This document shows, one piece after another, positions 55,730 to 64,000 of a stretch of DNA of 64,000 nucleotides (the first letter of the stretch is position 1; every line of letters begins with the position of its first letter). A program made the position numbers and the translations under genes. The stretch covers positions 109,614 to 173,613 of the forward strand of contig NZ_JACIGE010000011.1 of assembly GCF_014197755.1 (NCBI RefSeq), written 5' to 3'. This stretch comes from Rhodocyclus tenuis (GTDB lineage Bacteria; Pseudomonadota; Gammaproteobacteria; Burkholderiales; Rhodocyclaceae). The notes beneath the pieces were generated by a model. That model had not been told where the DNA came from. It made no database searches and was given only the letters and a program-made list of their open reading frames with translations.

Positions 55730-56775
55730 GCACAGTCAGGAAAGCCTACGTCAGGCCGCTCGACCTGAAGAACGGCCGCGTCGACATGACGCACGGCAGC
55801 GGCGGCCGCGCCATGGCGCAGCTGATCGACGAACTGTTCGCCACCAGCTTCGACAACGAATGGCTGCGCCAGGGCAACGACGGCGCCTTGCTGCCGACGG
55901 CGCCCGGTCGGCTGGTGATGGCGACCGACGCGCACGTTGTCTCGCCGCTTTTTTTCCCCGGCGGCGACATCGGTTGCCTGGCGGTGCATGGCACGATCAA
56001 CGACGTCGCCATGCTCGGCGCGACGCCGCTCTACCTCGCGGCGAGCTTCATTCTCGAAGAGGGCTTTCCGCTCGCCGATCTGGCGCGCATCGTCGCCTCG
56101 ATGGCGAGCGCCGCGCGCGACGCCGGCGTGCCGGTGGTCACCGGCGACACCAAGGTGGTCGAGCGCGGCCACGGTGACGGTGTCTTCATCACCACCACCG
56201 GCGTCGGTAGCGTCGCCGACGGCGTGCGCGTTTCCGGCGACCGCGCCCGGCCCGGCGACGCCATCCTCGTCAGCGGCACGCTCGGCGACCATGGCGTGGC
56301 GATCATGTCGCTGCGCGAGAACCTCGGTTTCGCCACCGTCGTCGAGTCTGACACCGCCGCGCTGCACGGGCTGGTCGCCGCGCTGCTCGCCGTCGAACCT
56401 GATCTACACGTGCTGCGCGATCCGACGCGCGGCGGACTGGCGACGACACTGAACGAAATCGCGCGCCAGTCGGGCGTGGGCATGCTGATCGAGGAAGCAC
56501 GCCTGCCGCTGCGCGAAGCGGTCAGCGCTGCCTGCGAACTGCTCGGCCTCGATCCGCTCTACGTCGCCAACGAAGGCAAGCTGATCTGTATCTGCGCCGC
56601 CGCGTCGGCCGACGCCGTGCTGGCGGCGATGCGCGCGCATCCGCTCGGCCGCGACGCGGCGCGCATCGGCACGGTGATCGACGATGCGCAGCACTTCGTG
56701 CAGATGGAAACCGCCTTCGGCGGCCGGCGTATCGTCGACTGGCTGAACGGCGAACAGCTGCCGCGCATCTGCTGA
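55726..56775 (+). CDS. hypE: Carbamoyl dehydratase HypE
   Basis: 349 residues. Converts the carbamoyl group on its C-terminal Cys into thiocyanate and passes CN to HypCD. PurM-like fold: MTHGSGGRAMAQLI, DAHVVSPLFFPGGDIG, TGDTKVVERG, DPTRGGLATTLNEIA, and the modified C-terminus PRIC. Last gene of the hup-hyp locus. Confidence 0.98.
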   Translation: MSTVRKAYVRPLDLKNGRVDMTHGSGGRAMAQLIDELFATSFDNEWLRQGNDGALLPTAPGRLVMATDAHVVSPLFFPGGDIGCLAVHGTINDVAMLGATPLYLAASFILEEGFPLADLARIVASMASAARDAGVPVVTGDTKVVERGHGDGVFITTTGVGSVADGVRVSGDRARPGDAILVSGTLGDHGVAIMSLRENLGFATVVESDTAALHGLVAALLAVEPDLHVLRDPTRGGLATTLNEIARQSGVGMLIEEARLPLREAVSAACELLGLDPLYVANEGKLICICAAASADAVLAAMRAHPLGRDAARIGTVIDDAQHFVQMETAFGGRRIVDWLNGEQLPRIC

Positions 56776-56809
56776 GCCAGCACACCGGCGCGGACGGACG
56801 CCACAAAGA

Positions 56810-56845
56810 AAAAGCCCCGCCGGTTTCCCGGGCGGGGCTTTTTTC
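56810..56845. terminator. Bidirectional terminator between hypE and the bchE-like gene
   Basis: AAAAGCCCCGCC (56810-56821) and GGCGGGGCTTTT (56831-56842) around a 9-base loop, with a T run on one side and an A run on the other, so it can stop both converging transcripts. Confidence 0.92.
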
Positions 56846-56866
56846 AGACCTAGGCGATGTGCCGCG

Positions 56867-58597
56867 TCAGATCTTCATTCGCGGCATGGCCGAGCCGGCA
56901 TCCGGCAGTTGCTCGGTACCGCCGCCGCAGGCCATGACGGCGGCCGGAACGGCGTTTTCTTCCATCTGCTGATCGCCGCCACCGCAGGCCTTGAAGCCGG
57001 CCATCGGCGTTGCTGCTGCCGTTTCGGCGGCCTTGATCGCATCGGCAGTGGCTGCCGAACGCTTGCGCGGGGGCGCCGTCTTCCACTGGATCACCTGCGC
57101 TTCGATCTGCGGCTCGTTCTTGACCAGCTTGCGCGATTCGTCGAAGCCGAAGTTGACGGTCTTCTTCGACTGCGGACCCCAGTAGCCAGCCTTGCCGAGG
57201 CTGTAGAACTTGCGTTCGAAGGCGCTCTTCAGGAAGGCCTTGAGGCAGCCCATCAGGTACTTGCGACGGATCGGGTCGCGCACCCACGGGTAGCCGAGGA
57301 AGGACTTCTTCATGTAGAAGCGGCGGTAGTTGTTCATCACCGCGTCGAGTAGCTCGCCGCGCTCCATCTCGTTCGGCTTCATGATCGGCGTCACGAAGTT
57401 GTACTTCGAGAAGTCGAAGATTTCGACCTTGTCGCCGAGCTGGTAGAAGAGATCGGAGAACGGCCACGGCGTGAACATCGACCAGTTGGCCATGTCCGGA
57501 TTCCAGTCCATGCACATCCGGTAGGTTTCTTCGATCGTTTCCTTGGTCTCGTTCTCGAGGCCGACGATGAACTGGGCTTCGGTGACGATGCCGTTGGCGC
57601 GCAGCAGGTCGATCGCCTTCTTGTTCTGCGCGACCGTCGTTTCCTTGTTGAACAGGTCGAGCTTGAGCTGCGCCGCGGCTTCGGTACCGAGCGAGATGTG
57701 GATCAGGCCGGCCTTGCGGTAGAAGGGCAGCAGTTCCTCGTCGCGCAGCACGTCGGTGACACGGGTGTTGATACCCCAGTAGACCGGCAGATTGCGCTGG
57801 ATCAGTTCTTCGCAGAATTCGACGAACTTCTTGCGGTTGATCGTCGGTTCCTCGTCGGCGAGGATGAAGAAGCCGACGCCGTGCTCGCGCACGAGAACTT
57901 CGATTTCATCGACAACCTTCTTCGGATCGCGGACGCGGTAATCGCGCCAGAACTTCCACTGCGAGCAGAACGAGCAGGTGAAGGGGCAGCCGCGCGCCAG
58001 ATTCGGCGTCGCGACGGGAACACCCATCGGGATGTACATGTACTTCTTCCAGTCGAGCACGCCCCAGTCGGCGACGATCGAGTCGACGTCGCGGATGGTC
58101 GGTTCGGCCGGCGTGGCGACGATCTGCTCGCCTTCCATGTAGGCGATGCCCTTGATCTCGGCGCGTTCGGCCGGCCAGCGGCCCTGGTCGATGGCACGGA
58201 CGAGGTTGAGCGTCACCGCTTCGCCTTCACCGCGGACGATGGCGTCGATCCACGGCGCTTCGGCGAGGATCTGCTGGAACATGAAGGTCGCGTGGATGCC
58301 GCCGAGCAGGGTGACTGCGTTCGGACACTCTTCCTTGGCGATCTTGAGCAGACGTTCGGCGGTGTAGATCGCCGGCGTGTTGGCCGTGGTGGCGATCACA
58401 TCGGGCTGCTCGCGCTTGAAAATCTGGCGCAGTTCGTCATCCGAGATGTCGTCGGTCATGGCGTCGACGAAACTGTAGTCGGTGTAGCCGCCGGCCTTGA
58501 GATAACCGGCCAGGTAAGCCACCCAGGCGGGCGACCATTTGCCGGCGATTTCGGCGCCACCGCAAATGTAATTGGGATGGACGAAAAGAATGCGCAT
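56867..58597 (-). CDS. bchE: B12-dependent radical SAM protein, BchE-like (Mg-protoporphyrin IX monomethyl ester cyclase)
   Basis: 576 residues from the ATG at 58597. N-terminal cobalamin-binding domain ([52 protein letters not shown]), a radical SAM core with the cluster motif [15 protein letters not shown], and length as in BchE. BchE closes the fifth ring of chlorophylls without oxygen, using SAM and a corrinoid. The C-terminus has two ACGGG motifs separated by about 20 residues. No other bch gene is in the window, so the substrate is inferred from similarity; another oxidative cyclase of the same family is possible. Divergent from the cobQ genes. Confidence 0.82.
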   Translation of the reverse strand: MRILFVHPNYICGGAEIAGKWSPAWVAYLAGYLKAGGYTDYSFVDAMTDDISDDELRQIFKREQPDVIATTANTPAIYTAERLLKIAKEECPNAVTLLGGIHATFMFQQILAEAPWIDAIVRGEGEAVTLNLVRAIDQGRWPAERAEIKGIAYMEGEQIVATPAEPTIRDVDSIVADWGVLDWKKYMYIPMGVPVATPNLARGCPFTCSFCSQWKFWRDYRVRDPKKVVDEIEVLVREHGVGFFILADEEPTINRKKFVEFCEELIQRNLPVYWGINTRVTDVLRDEELLPFYRKAGLIHISLGTEAAAQLKLDLFNKETTVAQNKKAIDLLRANGIVTEAQFIVGLENETKETIEETYRMCMDWNPDMANWSMFTPWPFSDLFYQLGDKVEIFDFSKYNFVTPIMKPNEMERGELLDAVMNNYRRFYMKKSFLGYPWVRDPIRRKYLMGCLKAFLKSAFERKFYSLGKAGYWGPQSKKTVNFGFDESRKLVKNEPQIEAQVIQWKTAPPRKRSAATADAIKAAETAAATPMAGFKACGGGDQQMEENAVPAAVMACGGGTEQLPDAGSAMPRMKI

Positions 58598-58837
58598 TGA
58601 ATGCTCCAGAGCTAAGATTTCCCGGCGCAATAATGGCAGGGAAAACGAGCGCGGATTTTGCGCGGCGCGGCGCCTGCCGTCAACCCTGAAGAGCCAGGGG
58701 TTTTTGCCGGAAATCGGCATGCTGCCGGCCTTTGCGGGGTGCCGGCAGGGGCGGCGTGGCGATTGTCCCGGTGTTGTATTCATGCCTCATGGCGGTGGCC
58801 CTGCTGTGATGCCATGCTGCGTTGACCGGCTCAGCCG

Positions 58838-58854
58838 CAGTCGGGATACTTGCG
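58838..58854 (+). promoter_or_regulatory. B12-box-like sequence before cobQ
   Basis: CAGTCGGGATACTTGCG resembles the conserved 3' box of cobalamin riboswitches (AGYC-nGGAnAC-nGC), about 27 bases before the first GTG of cobQ. The upstream riboswitch core (GGTG..A, then CCCGCAACTGT) is not clearly present: only GGCCCTGCTGTGATGCC at about 58797 is loosely similar. Weak support. Confidence 0.3.
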
Positions 58855-58880
58855 CCGCTTCCCGCCCTCGCAGCGGCCTC

Positions 58881-60521
58881 GTGAAAGAATCGCATCCAGT
58901 GACTGCATCGCTTCCTGCCCCTGAACCCGCTCCGCTTGCTCCCGCGACGCCAGCCACGCCGTGTCCGCCGCTGCCGCAGATCGAGGTGCCGCTGCTTGAT
59001 GCGGCAGTGCCGAAGCGTGCGCGCTGCCTGATGATCCAGGGAACGAGTTCGGACGTGGGCAAAAGCCTGCTCGTCGCCGGCCTGTGCCGCGCCTACACGC
59101 GCCGCGGCATCGCCGTGCGTCCGTTCAAGGCGCAGAACATGAGCAACAACGCCGCGGTGAGCGTCGATTCCGACCTGCCACCGGGCCCCGACGGCGAAAT
59201 CCGCCGCGGCGAGATCGGCCGCGCACAGGCTCTGCAGGCGCGCGCCTGCAAGCTGCCGCCGTCGATCCACATGAATCCGGTGCTGTTGAAACCGCAGGCC
59301 TACGTCGGCTCGCAGGTGGTGCTGCGCGGACGCGCGCTCGGCAACTGGCCGGCGCGGCATTACCACGAACTGAAGCCGACACTGCTGCCGGCGGTGCTCG
59401 ACAGCCTGCGCCGCACCGCCGCCGAGGCCGATCTGGTGATCGTCGAAGGCGCCGGCAGCGGCACCGAGGTCTATCTGCGCCACTGCGACATCACCAATAT
59501 GAAGCTCGCCGAGCTCGCCGACCTGCCGGTGGTGGTACTCACCGACAACGACCGTGGCGGCGCCATCGCGGCGGTGGTCGGCACGCACGTGCTGCATACT
59601 GAAGAAGAGCGCGCGCGCATCGTCGGCTACATCGTGAACAAGTTCCGTGGTGACTTCTCGCTCTACGAACCCGGCTGCCGTGTGATCAGCGAGCAGACCG
59701 GCTGGCCGCTGCTCGGCGTCGTGCGCTGGTTCGACGCCGCCGGCCGCCTGCCGGCCGAGGATGCGTTGGCGCTGGAAAAGCCGGCCGTTGGCGAAGGGCG
59801 CGGGCTCACCGTCGTCGTTCCGCAGCTGTCGCGCGTCGCCAATTTCGACGACCTCGACCCATTGGCCGCCGAGCCCGGTGTGGCGGTGCGCTGGGTCCGC
59901 TCGGGCCAGCCGATTCCGGCCGACGCCGACGTCGTGCTGCTGCCCGGGTCGAAGACGACGCGCGCCGACCTTGCGCTCTTGCGCCGCGAGGGCTGGGATA
60001 TCGACATCCGCGCGCATGTGCGCCGCGGCGGCCGCGTCGTCGGCCTGTGCGCCGGCTTCCAGATGCTCGGCCGTGTCGTGCGCGATCCGCTCGGCATCGA
60101 GGGCGATCCCGGTGAAACGGCGGGGCTCGGCCTGCTCGACATCGAGACGACGATCGGCGACGACAAGCGCCTGATCGACATCGACCGCATCGACCGCGTC
60201 AGCGGCGAGCGCGTCACCGGCTACGAGATGCACATGGGGCGCACGCAGGGGCCGGGGCTCGAACGGCCGTGGTTGCGCCTCGTGGACGGCGAAGGTCGCG
60301 AGACGCCCGAAGGCGCCGTCTCGGCCGACGGGCGGGTGATGGGTGCTTACGTGCATGGCCTGTTCGCCGCCGACGGTTTCCGTCGTCACTGGTTGGCGCA
60401 ACTCGGCGCGCAGATTTCCGCGCTCGATTTCGAGGCGCAGGTCGAAGCAACGCTGGAAGCGCTTGCCGACCACGTCGAGGCCAATCTCGACCTCGACGCG
60501 CTGCTGGCGCTGGCGCGTTAG
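58881..60521 (+). CDS. cobQ: Cobyric acid synthase, first copy
   Basis: About 546 residues from a GTG at 58881; a GTG at 58899 and an ATG at 59031 are other candidates, and the Pro/Ala-rich N-terminus suggests a later start is possible. Amidates side chains b, d, e and g of adenosylcobyrinic diamide. ATP site MIQGTSSDVGKSLLVAGLCR and KAQNMSNNAAV; glutaminase domain with Cys390 in VVGLCAGFQMLGR and His492 in GAYVHGLFAADGFR. It is followed after 4 bases by a second gene of the same family. Confidence 0.95.
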   Translation: MKESHPVTASLPAPEPAPLAPATPATPCPPLPQIEVPLLDAAVPKRARCLMIQGTSSDVGKSLLVAGLCRAYTRRGIAVRPFKAQNMSNNAAVSVDSDLPPGPDGEIRRGEIGRAQALQARACKLPPSIHMNPVLLKPQAYVGSQVVLRGRALGNWPARHYHELKPTLLPAVLDSLRRTAAEADLVIVEGAGSGTEVYLRHCDITNMKLAELADLPVVVLTDNDRGGAIAAVVGTHVLHTEEERARIVGYIVNKFRGDFSLYEPGCRVISEQTGWPLLGVVRWFDAAGRLPAEDALALEKPAVGEGRGLTVVVPQLSRVANFDDLDPLAAEPGVAVRWVRSGQPIPADADVVLLPGSKTTRADLALLRREGWDIDIRAHVRRGGRVVGLCAGFQMLGRVVRDPLGIEGDPGETAGLGLLDIETTIGDDKRLIDIDRIDRVSGERVTGYEMHMGRTQGPGLERPWLRLVDGEGRETPEGAVSADGRVMGAYVHGLFAADGFRRHWLAQLGAQISALDFEAQVEATLEALADHVEANLDLDALLALAR

Positions 60522-60525
60522 GCGC

Positions 60526-62211
60526 ATGCACGACGTCGTTCCGTTCACGCCGGCGCCCGCCGCGCCACGGCGCGCGCGCCGGCTGATGATCCAGGGCACC
60601 TCGTCCGACGTCGGCAAGAGCCTGCTCGTCGCCGGCCTGTGCCGCGCTTTCGCCAATCGCGGCCTGATCGTGCGTCCGTTCAAGGCGCAGAACATGAGCA
60701 ACAACGCGGCGGTGACGGTCGATGCCGATGTGCCCGAGGCGGGTTCGACTCCCGCTCCGGGCATCAGAGCCGAGCCCGTGCGCGGCGAGATCGGCCGCGC
60801 GCAGGCGCTGCAGGCGCGCGCCTGCCGTGCGCCGCGCTCGGTGCACATGAACCCGGTGCTGTTGAAGCCCGAAAGCGACGTCGACTGCCAGGTCGTGCTG
60901 CGCGGCCGCGTGCTCGGTCGCGCTTCGGCTGCCGCCTACCAGACGCTCAAGCCGGCGTTGCTGCCGGCGGTGCTCGACAGTCTCGAACGCCTGTCGCAGC
61001 AAGCCGATCTGGTGCTGATCGAAGGCGCCGGCAGTGGCGCCGAGGCCTACCTGCGCGCGCAGGACATCAGCAACATGGGGCTTGCCGAAGCCGCCGACCT
61101 GCCGGTGCTACTGGTCGGCGACGAGTCGCGCGGCGGCGTCAGCGCGGCGGTGCTCGGCCATCGCCTGCTGTGGAGCGAGTCCGAGCGCGCGCGCGTCGGC
61201 GGTGTGCTGGTGAATAAATTCCGTGGCGATCCGGCGGTATTCGCGCCGGCCGCCGCGATGATCAGTGCCGCCACCGGCTGGCCGGTGCTCGGGCTGGTGC
61301 GCTGGTTCGACGGCGCCGCGCGCCTACCGCAGGAGGATTCGCTGGCGCTCGACCTTGCCGCACGCGCGACGGCGAAGCCGCTGCGGCCGGGCGAGGCGAA
61401 GCCGCTGACCGTCGCCGTGCTGCGCACGCCGCGCATCGCCAACGCCGACGACCTCGACCCGCTCGCCGCCGAGCCCGGCGTCCGCGTCGTCTGGGTGCAG
61501 CCCGGCGAGCCGGTGCCGCGCGCCGCCGACGTGGTCGTCATCGCCGGCTCCAAGGCGACGCGTGCCGACCTCGACTTCGTGCGCGCACAGGGCTGGCAGC
61601 ACGACCTGTACGCGCATGTGCGCCAGGGCGGCCGCGTCGTCGGCCTGTGCGCCGGCTTCCAGATGCTCGGCCGCGTCGTGCGCGACCCGCAGGGCATCGA
61701 GGGCGACCCCGGCGAGAGCGCAGGGCTCGGCCTGCTCGACCTCGAGACGACGATCGGTGGCGACAAGCGCCTGCTCGACCTCGACGCCATCGACCGGATC
61801 AGCGGCGAGCGCGTCACAGGCTACGAGATGCACATGGGGCGCACGCAGGGCGCGGCGCTGGCGCGGCCGTGGCTGCGCCTCGTGGACGCGCTTGGCGAAG
61901 ACGGCGAACACGCGGAACTCATCACGCGTATCGCACCCCTCGGAAGTCACGAGCGCGCCGAAGGCGCCGTCTCGGCCGGCGGCCGGGTGATGGGCAGCTA
62001 CGTGCATGGCCTGTTCGCCGCCGACGGCTTCCGCCGGTACTGGCTGGCGCAGATGCGTGGCGAGGTGGTGGTGGAGCAGGGGGCGGGGCAGGGCGAGCGG
62101 ACGACGCCCGCCAGCGCCTACGAGGCGCGCGTCGATGCGGCGCTCGACGCCTTCGCCGCGCAATTGGCCGAAGACCTCGATCTCAATGCCTTGTGGGCGC
62201 TGGCGCGATGA
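60526..62211 (+). CDS. cobQ: Cobyric acid synthase, second copy
   Basis: 561 residues, 4 bases after the first copy. Same architecture: MIQGTSSDVGKSLLVAGLCR, KAQNMSNNAAV, Cys375 in VVGLCAGFQMLGR, His494 in GSYVHGLFAADGFR, all catalytic residues kept. It differs by a longer N-terminal ATP-domain loop (PEAGSTPAPGIRAE) and an insertion near the C-terminus (GEDGEHAELITRIAPLGSHE). The start is the only good ATG. Its stop overlaps the next ATG (ATGA). Two active-looking cobQ genes in tandem are unusual. Confidence 0.93.
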   Translation: MHDVVPFTPAPAAPRRARRLMIQGTSSDVGKSLLVAGLCRAFANRGLIVRPFKAQNMSNNAAVTVDADVPEAGSTPAPGIRAEPVRGEIGRAQALQARACRAPRSVHMNPVLLKPESDVDCQVVLRGRVLGRASAAAYQTLKPALLPAVLDSLERLSQQADLVLIEGAGSGAEAYLRAQDISNMGLAEAADLPVLLVGDESRGGVSAAVLGHRLLWSESERARVGGVLVNKFRGDPAVFAPAAAMISAATGWPVLGLVRWFDGAARLPQEDSLALDLAARATAKPLRPGEAKPLTVAVLRTPRIANADDLDPLAAEPGVRVVWVQPGEPVPRAADVVVIAGSKATRADLDFVRAQGWQHDLYAHVRQGGRVVGLCAGFQMLGRVVRDPQGIEGDPGESAGLGLLDLETTIGGDKRLLDLDAIDRISGERVTGYEMHMGRTQGAALARPWLRLVDALGEDGEHAELITRIAPLGSHERAEGAVSAGGRVMGSYVHGLFAADGFRRYWLAQMRGEVVVEQGAGQGERTTPASAYEARVDAALDAFAAQLAEDLDLNALWALAR

Positions 62212-62969
62212 GCGGCGATAAGGCTTCCCGCCGCGAAGGCGACGATTTCGACGCCTTCGCGCCGATGCCCGAAGGTCCGGCCTGGCTGATGCTGGTCGGC
62301 ATCGGCGAGGACGGCGTTCCTGGTCTCGGCGACGTGGCGCGCGCGGCGATCAGCGGCGCGGTGCTGGTCGTCGGCGGCGAGCGGCAACTGGCGCTGGCAG
62401 CGCCGCTCATCCGCGGCGAGGCGCGCGCCTGGCCGTCGCCACTCACCGCCGGCGTCGCCGCACTACGCGACTTCGCCGGCCGGCCGGTGGTCGTACTCGC
62501 CTCGGGTGATCCCTACTGCTACGGCATCGGCAGCACGCTGCGCCGGCTGCTGCCCGACGTGCCGCTCGCCTGCTTGCCAGCGCCGTCGTCGTTCGCGCTC
62601 GCCTGCGCGCGCCTTGGCTGGCCGCAGCAGGAAACGACGCTTGCTTCGCTGTGCGGTCGGCCGCTGGCCGGGCTCAGCGACAAGCTCGTTCCCGGTGCGC
62701 GGCTGGTCGTGCTCTCGGCCGACGAGACGACGCCGGCTGAACTTGCCGCGCATCTCGTCGCCCAAGGCTTCGGCGGCGCGCTGATGCACGTGCTCGAAGC
62801 GCTGGGCGGGCCGCAGGAACGCCGGCGCAGCGTGCGCGCTGCCGAGCTTGCCGCTGCCTCCGGTCAGACCGCCTTCGCCGCCGCTTTCTCCGATATCCAC
62901 CGCCTCAACCTCGTTGCGCTCGAACTGCCGGCGCAGCGCGCACTGCCCGCTACGGAAACCCACGCATGA
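62208..62969 (+). CDS. cbiE: Precorrin-6Y C5,15-methyltransferase subunit CbiE
   Basis: 253 residues. Tetrapyrrole-methylase fold: [20 protein letters not shown] with the family's [33 protein letters not shown] and [18 protein letters not shown]. It methylates C5 of precorrin-6/7. The decarboxylating partner CbiT is not fused to it and not seen in the window. Overlaps cobQ by 4 bases and the next gene by 4. Confidence 0.93.
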   Translation: MSGDKASRREGDDFDAFAPMPEGPAWLMLVGIGEDGVPGLGDVARAAISGAVLVVGGERQLALAAPLIRGEARAWPSPLTAGVAALRDFAGRPVVVLASGDPYCYGIGSTLRRLLPDVPLACLPAPSSFALACARLGWPQQETTLASLCGRPLAGLSDKLVPGARLVVLSADETTPAELAAHLVAQGFGGALMHVLEALGGPQERRRSVRAAELAAASGQTAFAAAFSDIHRLNLVALELPAQRALPATETHA

Positions 62970-63739
62970 GCATCCACTTCATCGGCGCCGGCCCCGGCGC
63001 GCCCGACCTGATCACCGTCCGCGGCCGTGACCGCATCGCCGCTTGCCCGGTCTGCCTCTACGCCGGTTCGCTGATCCACCCGGCGATCCTCGACTACTGC
63101 CCGCCGGGGGCGCGCGTCGTCGATACCGCACCGCTGAGCCTCGAGGAGATCGTCGCCGAAATGGCCGCCGCGCACGCCGCCGGGCTCGACGTGGCGCGCC
63201 TGCATTCGGGCGATCTGTCGATCTGGAGCGCGATGGGCGAGCAGCTGCGCGAACTCGACCGCCTCGGCATTCCCTACACGGTGACGCCCGGCGTGCCGGC
63301 CTTCGCCGCCGCCGCCGCCGCGCTCAAACGCGAACTGACGCTGCCGGAAGTGGCGCAGTCGCTGGTGCTGACGCGCACCTCGGGCCGCGCTTCGGCGATG
63401 CCGCCGCGCGAGAAGCTGGCGAGCTTCGCCGCCACCGGCGCGACGCTGGCGCTGCACCTGTCGATCCACGTGCTCGACGACATCGTCGCCGAACTGCTGC
63501 CGCACTACGGCGCCGATTGCCCGGTGGCGGTGGTGTACCGGGCGACCTGGCCGGAAGAGCGCATCGTGCGCGGCACGCTCGACGACATCGCCGCCGAAGT
63601 GGCGAAGGCGCCGCCCGAGCGCAGCGCGCTGATCCTCGTCGGTCCGGCGCTGGCGGCCGAAGATTTCCGCAACAGCGCGCTGTACTCGGCCGACTACCAG
63701 CGCCGCTTCCGCGGCCGCGACACGCGCGCCGGGTCGTAA
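62966..63739 (+). CDS. cobM: Precorrin-4 C11-methyltransferase
   Basis: 257 residues. [21 protein letters not shown] at the start, [45 protein letters not shown] and [17 protein letters not shown] are all typical. Last gene of the visible cobalamin operon. CobM and CbiF share this fold; the oxygen requirement of the pathway cannot be told from it. Confidence 0.95.
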   Translation: MSIHFIGAGPGAPDLITVRGRDRIAACPVCLYAGSLIHPAILDYCPPGARVVDTAPLSLEEIVAEMAAAHAAGLDVARLHSGDLSIWSAMGEQLRELDRLGIPYTVTPGVPAFAAAAAALKRELTLPEVAQSLVLTRTSGRASAMPPREKLASFAATGATLALHLSIHVLDDIVAELLPHYGADCPVAVVYRATWPEERIVRGTLDDIAAEVAKAPPERSALILVGPALAAEDFRNSALYSADYQRRFRGRDTRAGS

Positions 63740-63842
63740 GCGGGATTTCGCGCGGGGCGGTGCGCGCCGCCCGGCAAGGTTTCACCAGCTCGGCGACTGA
63801 CGCGGCAAGCACCGCGTCGAAGCCATTACGGAGTGAGCGCCT

Positions 63843-63903
63843 GCCAATCGGGGCCGGCGGCAACGATTTGTGCAGCCATGAGGCGCCGCCGGCCCCGATT
63901 GGC
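63843..63903. repeat. 18-bp perfect inverted repeat after cobM
   Basis: GCCAATCGGGGCCGGCGG (63843-63860) and its complement (63886-63903) with 25 bases between. No T run follows, so it is not a standard terminator. The direct sequence GCGCCTGCCAA also appears on both sides (63839 and 63905). The rest of 63740-64000 holds no recognisable gene. Confidence 0.75.
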
Positions 63904-64000
63904 CGGCGCCTGCCAACGCTGCCCGGATTCCGGTCTGCAAGCCGAACGTACCGCCCGCAGGACTGGAGCCGCCTAATCCGCCTCCGGATTCCGCCGCCGC

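Overview
The window is about 64 kb of GC-rich chromosome from a betaproteobacterium, most likely of the order Rhodocyclales. The evidence is the codon and GC pattern, the gene order purL - PpiC rotamase - bolA - yciI - yciB, a bioHC fusion, a complete Hup/Hyp uptake-hydrogenase cluster, and a gene that looks like bchE (anaerobic Mg-protoporphyrin ester cyclase) beside cobalamin genes. The last point would fit a Rhodocyclus-like phototroph, but genus is inference.

Layout. 1-3000: end of purL, a bidirectional terminator, then a minus-strand row of small housekeeping genes. 3200-5700: a hybrid sensor kinase. 5770-10915: biotin operon bioA-bioF-bioHC-bioD on the minus strand. 10995-12870: conserved and hypothetical genes. 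13120-17670: a degraded, partly AT-rich island holding a broken AAA/DUF4143 gene, remnants of a type I secretion ABC ATPase, and several small membrane or exported proteins preceded by copies of the ABC gene's tail. 17672-25350: an unknown conserved protein, a Gcr-type membrane protein, yaaA, a PIN protein, dusC, a TrmB-like methyltransferase and a YkgJ-like protein. 25474-28083: acnB, whose 3' end is the insertion point of a 7.2-kb mobile element (28021-35185). That element carries a Phd/VapC pair, two regulators, small membrane proteins, an HUH replication endonuclease and a tyrosine integrase; the displaced acnB tail and its terminator lie on the far side. 35334-41435: TPR/glycosyltransferase-like protein, def, an Aer-type receptor, dinB and nikR.

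42155-56775 is one long plus-strand hydrogenase locus, hupSLCDFGHIJK-hypABFCDE. The small subunit has the two extra cysteines of the oxygen-tolerant membrane-bound enzymes, and the accessory set (hupF-K) is the one that accompanies such enzymes. nikR upstream fits nickel control. 56867-58597 (minus) is the bchE-like radical SAM gene, which shares a bidirectional terminator with hypE. 58881-63739 is a cobalamin operon with two tandem cobQ genes, cbiE and cobM. BchE proteins need a corrinoid cofactor, so the pairing with cob genes is sensible.

The points most worth a second look are the cassette-like array at 14.4-17.1 kb, the acnB-targeting rolling-circle element, the tandem cobQ pair and the oxygen-tolerant hydrogenase next to a bchE-like gene. 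No tRNA, rRNA or CRISPR array was recognised.
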